Below are positions 7,198-10,042 of a stretch of 10,042 bases of DNA, piece by piece; position 1 is the first letter of the stretch; each line of letters starts with the position of its first letter. A program made the position numbers and the translations under genes. The stretch comes from Flavobacterium sp. GTDB lineage: Bacteria; Bacteroidota; Bacteroidia; Flavobacteriales; Flavobacteriaceae. Under the pieces are notes generated by a model. The model saw only the letters and a list, made by a program, of their open reading frames with translations, was not told the DNA's origin and searched no databases. The stretch covers positions 1 to 10,042 of the forward strand of contig NZ_DQDX01000181.1 of the NCBI RefSeq assembly GCF_003525665.1, in the 5' to 3' direction.

Positions 7198-7962
7198 TTA
7201 TCGAATAGTTAGGGCTATTACAGTGACTAGTAGTGATACTGCAGACAAAATTACGCCAGTATTTGGACCAACAGCTGCAGAATTTAATTTAGTTTTATTA
7301 GGTTCAACATACAAAACATCGTTCTGACGCAAGTAATAATAAGGAGAATTAATAAAATCAGCTTTTGTAAGATCCATCCTTACAATTTTCTTTTCGCCAT
7401 CTACTTCACGAAGTAAAAGCACATTATTTCTTTTACCATAAATAGTTAAATCGCCAGCTATACTTAAAGCTTCTAAAACTGTAATACGCTCAGAATTGAT
7501 TGGATAAGTTCCTGGCTTATTTACTTCACCTTGAACCGTAATTTTAAAATTTAGAATTCTAAGATCAACTTTAGGGTTTTTGACATATTTTGATATTTCA
7601 GCAATTAGCAATTTCTCGGCTTCTATTCTAGTCAATCCACCTATTTTAATCTTACCTACTAATGGAAAATTTATAGTATTAGCACTATCAATTAGATAGG
7701 TAAAAAGACGCTGAACTTCAAAACCATTTTGGTCAGTACCTGCATAAGCAATGTTTGGCATATTAAAGGGTAGAACCGCTTCTGGATTATCACCTCTTAC
7801 AATTACAGTAAGTAAATCATCTGGTTGTAGAACCGATTCATAAGAAGAATTAGTCATTTGAACTGAATCTACATTTTGATAGTACACCAAATCTTTTCTT
7901 GAGGCGCAAGAACTTAACAGCAGTAATGATACTAAAAGGCTTACAATATTCTTTTTTAACAT
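7198..7962 (-). CDS. wza: Wza-type outer-membrane polysaccharide export lipoprotein
   Basis: Forms the outer-membrane exit channel for polysaccharide and works with Wzc. I place the start at the ATG 7962-7960 (254 residues): it gives MLKKNIVSLLVSLLLLSSC, an ideal lipoprotein signal with Cys19 after LLSS. A longer reading from a TTG at 7980 adds only MLKKLP and spoils the signal-peptide spacing less convincingly. Next come a Poly_export domain (~45-138, with LQPDDLLTVIVRG and FPLVGKIKIGGLT) and an SLBB domain (~141-220, with VQGEVNKPGTYP and LEALSIAGD). The C-terminal hydrophobic helix (~236-252, GVILSAVSLLVTVIALTIR) could cross the outer membrane as in Wza. It is shorter than E. coli Wza (about 380 residues), with one SLBB rather than several, which fits the Bacteroidota form. 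wzc begins 6 nt downstream. Confidence 0.93.
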   Translation of the reverse strand: MLKKNIVSLLVSLLLLSSCASRKDLVYYQNVDSVQMTNSSYESVLQPDDLLTVIVRGDNPEAVLPFNMPNIAYAGTDQNGFEVQRLFTYLIDSANTINFPLVGKIKIGGLTRIEAEKLLIAEISKYVKNPKVDLRILNFKITVQGEVNKPGTYPINSERITVLEALSIAGDLTIYGKRNNVLLLREVDGEKKIVRMDLTKADFINSPYYYLRQNDVLYVEPNKTKLNSAAVGPNTGVILSAVSLLVTVIALTIR

Positions 7963-8029
7963 AGGTAATTTTTTAAGCAAAGGTAATTCTATTTATTTAA
8001 ACAATTTATAAATTAACAACTATAGCAAC

Positions 8030-8080
8030 TACTTCAATCTAATTATGAAAAATAGAGATTACAAATAATGATTTGAAGTA
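8030..8080. repeat. Imperfect palindrome in the gap before wza
   Basis: TACTTCAA (8030-8037) and TTGAAGTA (8073-8080) are perfect 8-bp arms. Inside them TC/GA and ATTAT/ATAAT also pair after small bulges, leaving about an 18-nt loop. On the minus strand it lies in the dehydratase-wza gap, 68 nt or more before the wza ATG. No T run follows it in that direction, so it is not a clear intrinsic terminator. Possible leader structure or regulator site. Confidence 0.45.
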
Positions 8081-8101
8081 ACAATTTTTTAGTAGTTTAT
8101 G

Positions 8102-8109
8102 CAAAAATA
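8102..8109 (-). promoter_or_regulatory. Weak candidate -7 element for wza-wzc
   Basis: Minus-strand TATTTTTG fits TAnnTTTG but has no visible -33 partner and lies about 140 nt before the wza ATG. In such AT-rich DNA the match is easily due to chance. Co-transcription of wza with the upstream dehydratase is an equally good reading, as I see no terminator between them. Confidence 0.15.
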
Positions 8110-8134
8110 AACAGTCACATTAAAGTTTATAAAT

Positions 8135-10042
8135 TTATTTATCCAAACAATCAAAATCAGTATTCATACTCTTGAATTCGGGTACAATTTCTTTCATTTT
8201 AGCAACAATCTCATTTTTAGAAAAATCTTTAGAAATCTTAATCAATTCCTTAACCAAATTTTGAACCAATTCTAAATCTTCGTATTCTTCTTGAGCTATG
8301 GTAATTTTCTCATGGTGTGTTGCCATGGTTTTAGAAGTGTCATTTAATAATTCCTCGTACAGCTTTTCACCAGGACGCAAACCAACGATCTCAATTTTAA
8401 TTTCTTTATCGGGTGTATATCCTGCCAAACGAATCATTTTATATGCCAAATCAATAATTTTAACTGGTTTACCCATATCAAAAATAAATATTTCGCCACC
8501 TTTACCCATAACACCTGCTTCTAAAACAAGCTGACAAGCTTCGGGAATGGTCATGAAATAACGAATAATATCGGGATGTGTTATTGTAATTGGTCCACCT
8601 TTTGCAATTTGACTGGTAAATAAAGGAACAACAGAACCGTTAGAACCCAAAACATTTCCAAAACGAGTAGTTATAAATCGCGTAGTACAATCTTTGTTTT
8701 TTAATGCTTTATGATGCAATGCTTGAACATATTTCTCAGCAATTCGCTTACTTGCACCCATTACATTACTTGGGTTCACGGCTTTATCTGTAGAAACCAT
8801 TACAAAACTATCTACATTAAACTCATAAGAAAAATCAGAAATATTTTTAGTTCCTTGCACATTCACAAAAATTGCTTGTGATGGATTGTCTTCCATTAAA
8901 GGTACGTGTTTGTAGGCTGCAGCATGGAAAACTACATCGGGCTTAAACTCTTTAAAAACAGCTCTAATGCCGTCACGTTCTCTAACATCTGCAATTACAC
9001 AACTTACTTTTTCTTTTGGAAAATAGGTTCCAACCTCCAAACTCATGTGATGCAAAGGCGTTTCGGCTTGATCTAATAAGATAATGTGCTTTGGATTAAA
9101 AGAAATAACTTGCTTTACTATTTCACTTCCAATAGAACCAGCAGCGCCAGATATTAATACAACTTTATTGAACAATTGATTAGAAATGGCATTGTTATCC
9201 AATACAATTGGCTTTCGTTCTAGCAAATCATGAATTTCAAAGCTTTTAATACTTTTTGAAATTTCTTCTTCATTTTCCCAATCAGAAATAACTGGAACAG
9301 TATATACTTTACAATTGTACTCTAAACAATCGTCAACTATTGCTAGTTTTTCATTTTTAGACAAACTTTTATCAGCCATGATCAAAGCCGTAGCATTTAA
9401 AGCACGCATGATTACAGGAATTCGCTTATTTACATTAATTATAGGCAAGTTCATGATGCGTTTACTTGCATTTTTATTGCCTTTATCAAGAAATCCAACA
9501 ATTTTGAATTTACCAGGAGTTTCTAGTTCGAGTGCTTTAGCAATAGATATCGCATTAGCATCAGAACCATAAATTAAAGCTTTTATTAAGTAATCTGATT
9601 TTTTATCTCTGATGTAGTGTTCAAACACTTGCTTTACAATTATTCTATAAATAAACAAACCAACAAAAGACAAAACGGTATTTATGAATAATCCAGTATT
9701 CATAAAAATCTTCTCTTTAAAGAAATAGGTATGAATAACATTGTAAAAGATACAAGTTACTAGCACAAATAATAATGCTGTAAAAATCTTTATTGCATCA
9801 ATATAGGAGGAGTGTCTAATGATTCCAGAATAGGTTCTAAAAATCCAAAAAAACAGTACGTGCAAAAAAAGGTAACTGAAAAAATAAAATATAATTCTAG
9901 AATACAACATGTATTCCAAGCCCATTTCTAAAAAAATCTTGTGCGTAAATAAAAAACTCACCGTTACAATGGCTAAATCAATTATTAAAATTAACCAACG
10001 AGGTAAATAACCCAAGTTGCTAAAATCGGTAATCGATTTTAG
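8135..10042 (-). CDS. Membrane-bound nucleotide-sugar 4,6-dehydratase (WbpM/PglF/CapD family), 5' end probably beyond window
   Basis: Catalyses, by family, NAD-dependent 4,6-dehydration of UDP-GlcNAc-type sugars, the first step to many deoxyamino sugars. Numbering is from TTG 10015 (626 residues). Four membrane segments lie near 7-23, 40-58, 75-93 and 107-125; a first nucleotide-binding-like domain starts at LIYGSD (~147); the catalytic SDR domain starts at VVLISGAAGSIGSE (285-298, GxxGxxG). Catalytic region: VSTDKAVNPSNVMGASKR (407-424), with Met419 replacing the usual SDR tyrosine and Lys423 following, the SMK arrangement of WbpM-like enzymes. RFGNVLGSNGSVVP and GLRPGEKLYEELL are also family-typical. 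There is no ATG near the start; the frame is open upstream of 10015 to the edge (LKSITDFSN precede), so the true start is likely outside. Substrate specificity is inferred. Confidence 0.93.
   Translation of the reverse strand, partial: LKSITDFSNLGYLPRWLILIIDLAIVTVSFLFTHKIFLEMGLEYMLYSRIIFYFFSYLFLHVLFFWIFRTYSGIIRHSSYIDAIKIFTALLFVLVTCIFYNVIHTYFFKEKIFMNTGLFINTVLSFVGLFIYRIIVKQVFEHYIRDKKSDYLIKALIYGSDANAISIAKALELETPGKFKIVGFLDKGNKNASKRIMNLPIINVNKRIPVIMRALNATALIMADKSLSKNEKLAIVDDCLEYNCKVYTVPVISDWENEEEISKSIKSFEIHDLLERKPIVLDNNAISNQLFNKVVLISGAAGSIGSEIVKQVISFNPKHIILLDQAETPLHHMSLEVGTYFPKEKVSCVIADVRERDGIRAVFKEFKPDVVFHAAAYKHVPLMEDNPSQAIFVNVQGTKNISDFSYEFNVDSFVMVSTDKAVNPSNVMGASKRIAEKYVQALHHKALKNKDCTTRFITTRFGNVLGSNGSVVPLFTSQIAKGGPITITHPDIIRYFMTIPEACQLVLEAGVMGKGGEIFIFDMGKPVKIIDLAYKMIRLAGYTPDKEIKIEIVGLRPGEKLYEELLNDTSKTMATHHEKITIAQEEYEDLELVQNLVKELIKISKDFSKNEIVAKMKEIVPEFKSMNTDFDCLDK
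10020..10042. repeat. 9-bp perfect inverted repeat at the right edge
   Basis: CTAAAATCG (10020-10028) and CGATTTTAG (10034-10042) pair perfectly around GTAAT, and the arms may extend past the window. It lies inside the open reading frame of the dehydratase if that starts upstream, or just before the TTG at 10015 if that is the start. Role unknown. Confidence 0.5.

Noticed and set aside
8030..8080. Intrinsic terminator after the dehydratase gene
   Set aside because: The stem is bulged and AT-rich, and no T run follows on the minus strand.
8298..9572. Plus-strand open frames within the dehydratase gene
   Set aside because: Antisense to the catalytic and nucleotide-binding domains of a clear WbpM/PglF-type enzyme; no independent support.

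Overview
This AT-rich window is part of a surface-polysaccharide (capsule, exopolysaccharide or O-antigen type) synthesis and export locus. The protein families suggest a member of the Bacteroidota, most likely a Flavobacterium-like bacterium: a compact Wza lipoprotein next to a BY-kinase Wzc, a YwqE/CpsB-type PHP phosphatase opening with a family-typical N-terminus, and near-absence of Shine-Dalgarno sites. The taxonomy is inferred from protein style and base composition; nothing in the window proves it.

Right part (about 10042 down to 4807, minus strand): a membrane-anchored nucleotide-sugar 4,6-dehydratase of the WbpM/PglF/CapD family, whose true start is probably beyond the window edge. 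It is followed by wza (outer-membrane export lipoprotein) and wzc (inner-membrane co-polymerase and tyrosine autokinase). wza and wzc are 6 nt apart. A 160-170 nt gap with an imperfect palindrome separates the dehydratase from wza.

Middle: a plus-strand cpsB/ywqE phosphatase gene (3863-4594) converges on wzc. The 212-nt gap between them holds a long imperfect inverted repeat built of TTCGTG-like units, a short perfect palindrome and a strong hairpin with flanking A and T runs that probably terminates both genes. CpsB is the expected antagonist of the Wzc kinase.

Left part (3744 down to 1, minus strand): wzm, wzt, a SAM-dependent methyltransferase and a GT-A family 2 glycosyltransferase. They are packed with 1-nt overlaps or a 1-nt gap, so they are almost certainly one translationally coupled operon. 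The glycosyltransferase runs off the left edge (260 codons visible). The 118-nt gap between wzm and cpsB is divergent and contains a 21-bp perfect palindrome overlapping a Bacteroidota-type -7 element for wzm.

Taken together, the dehydratase supplies a 4-keto-6-deoxy sugar precursor, the glycosyltransferase adds residues, and the methyltransferase may modify or cap the chain. Wzm/Wzt (with a C-terminal carbohydrate-binding domain on Wzt) would flip the chain across the inner membrane. Wza/Wzc, controlled by CpsB, would carry polymer to the surface. I see no wholly new system here; the less ordinary points are the hexanucleotide-encoded Gly-Tyr tail of Wzc, the possible cap-recognition pair (methyltransferase plus Wzt C-domain), and several intergenic inverted repeats.
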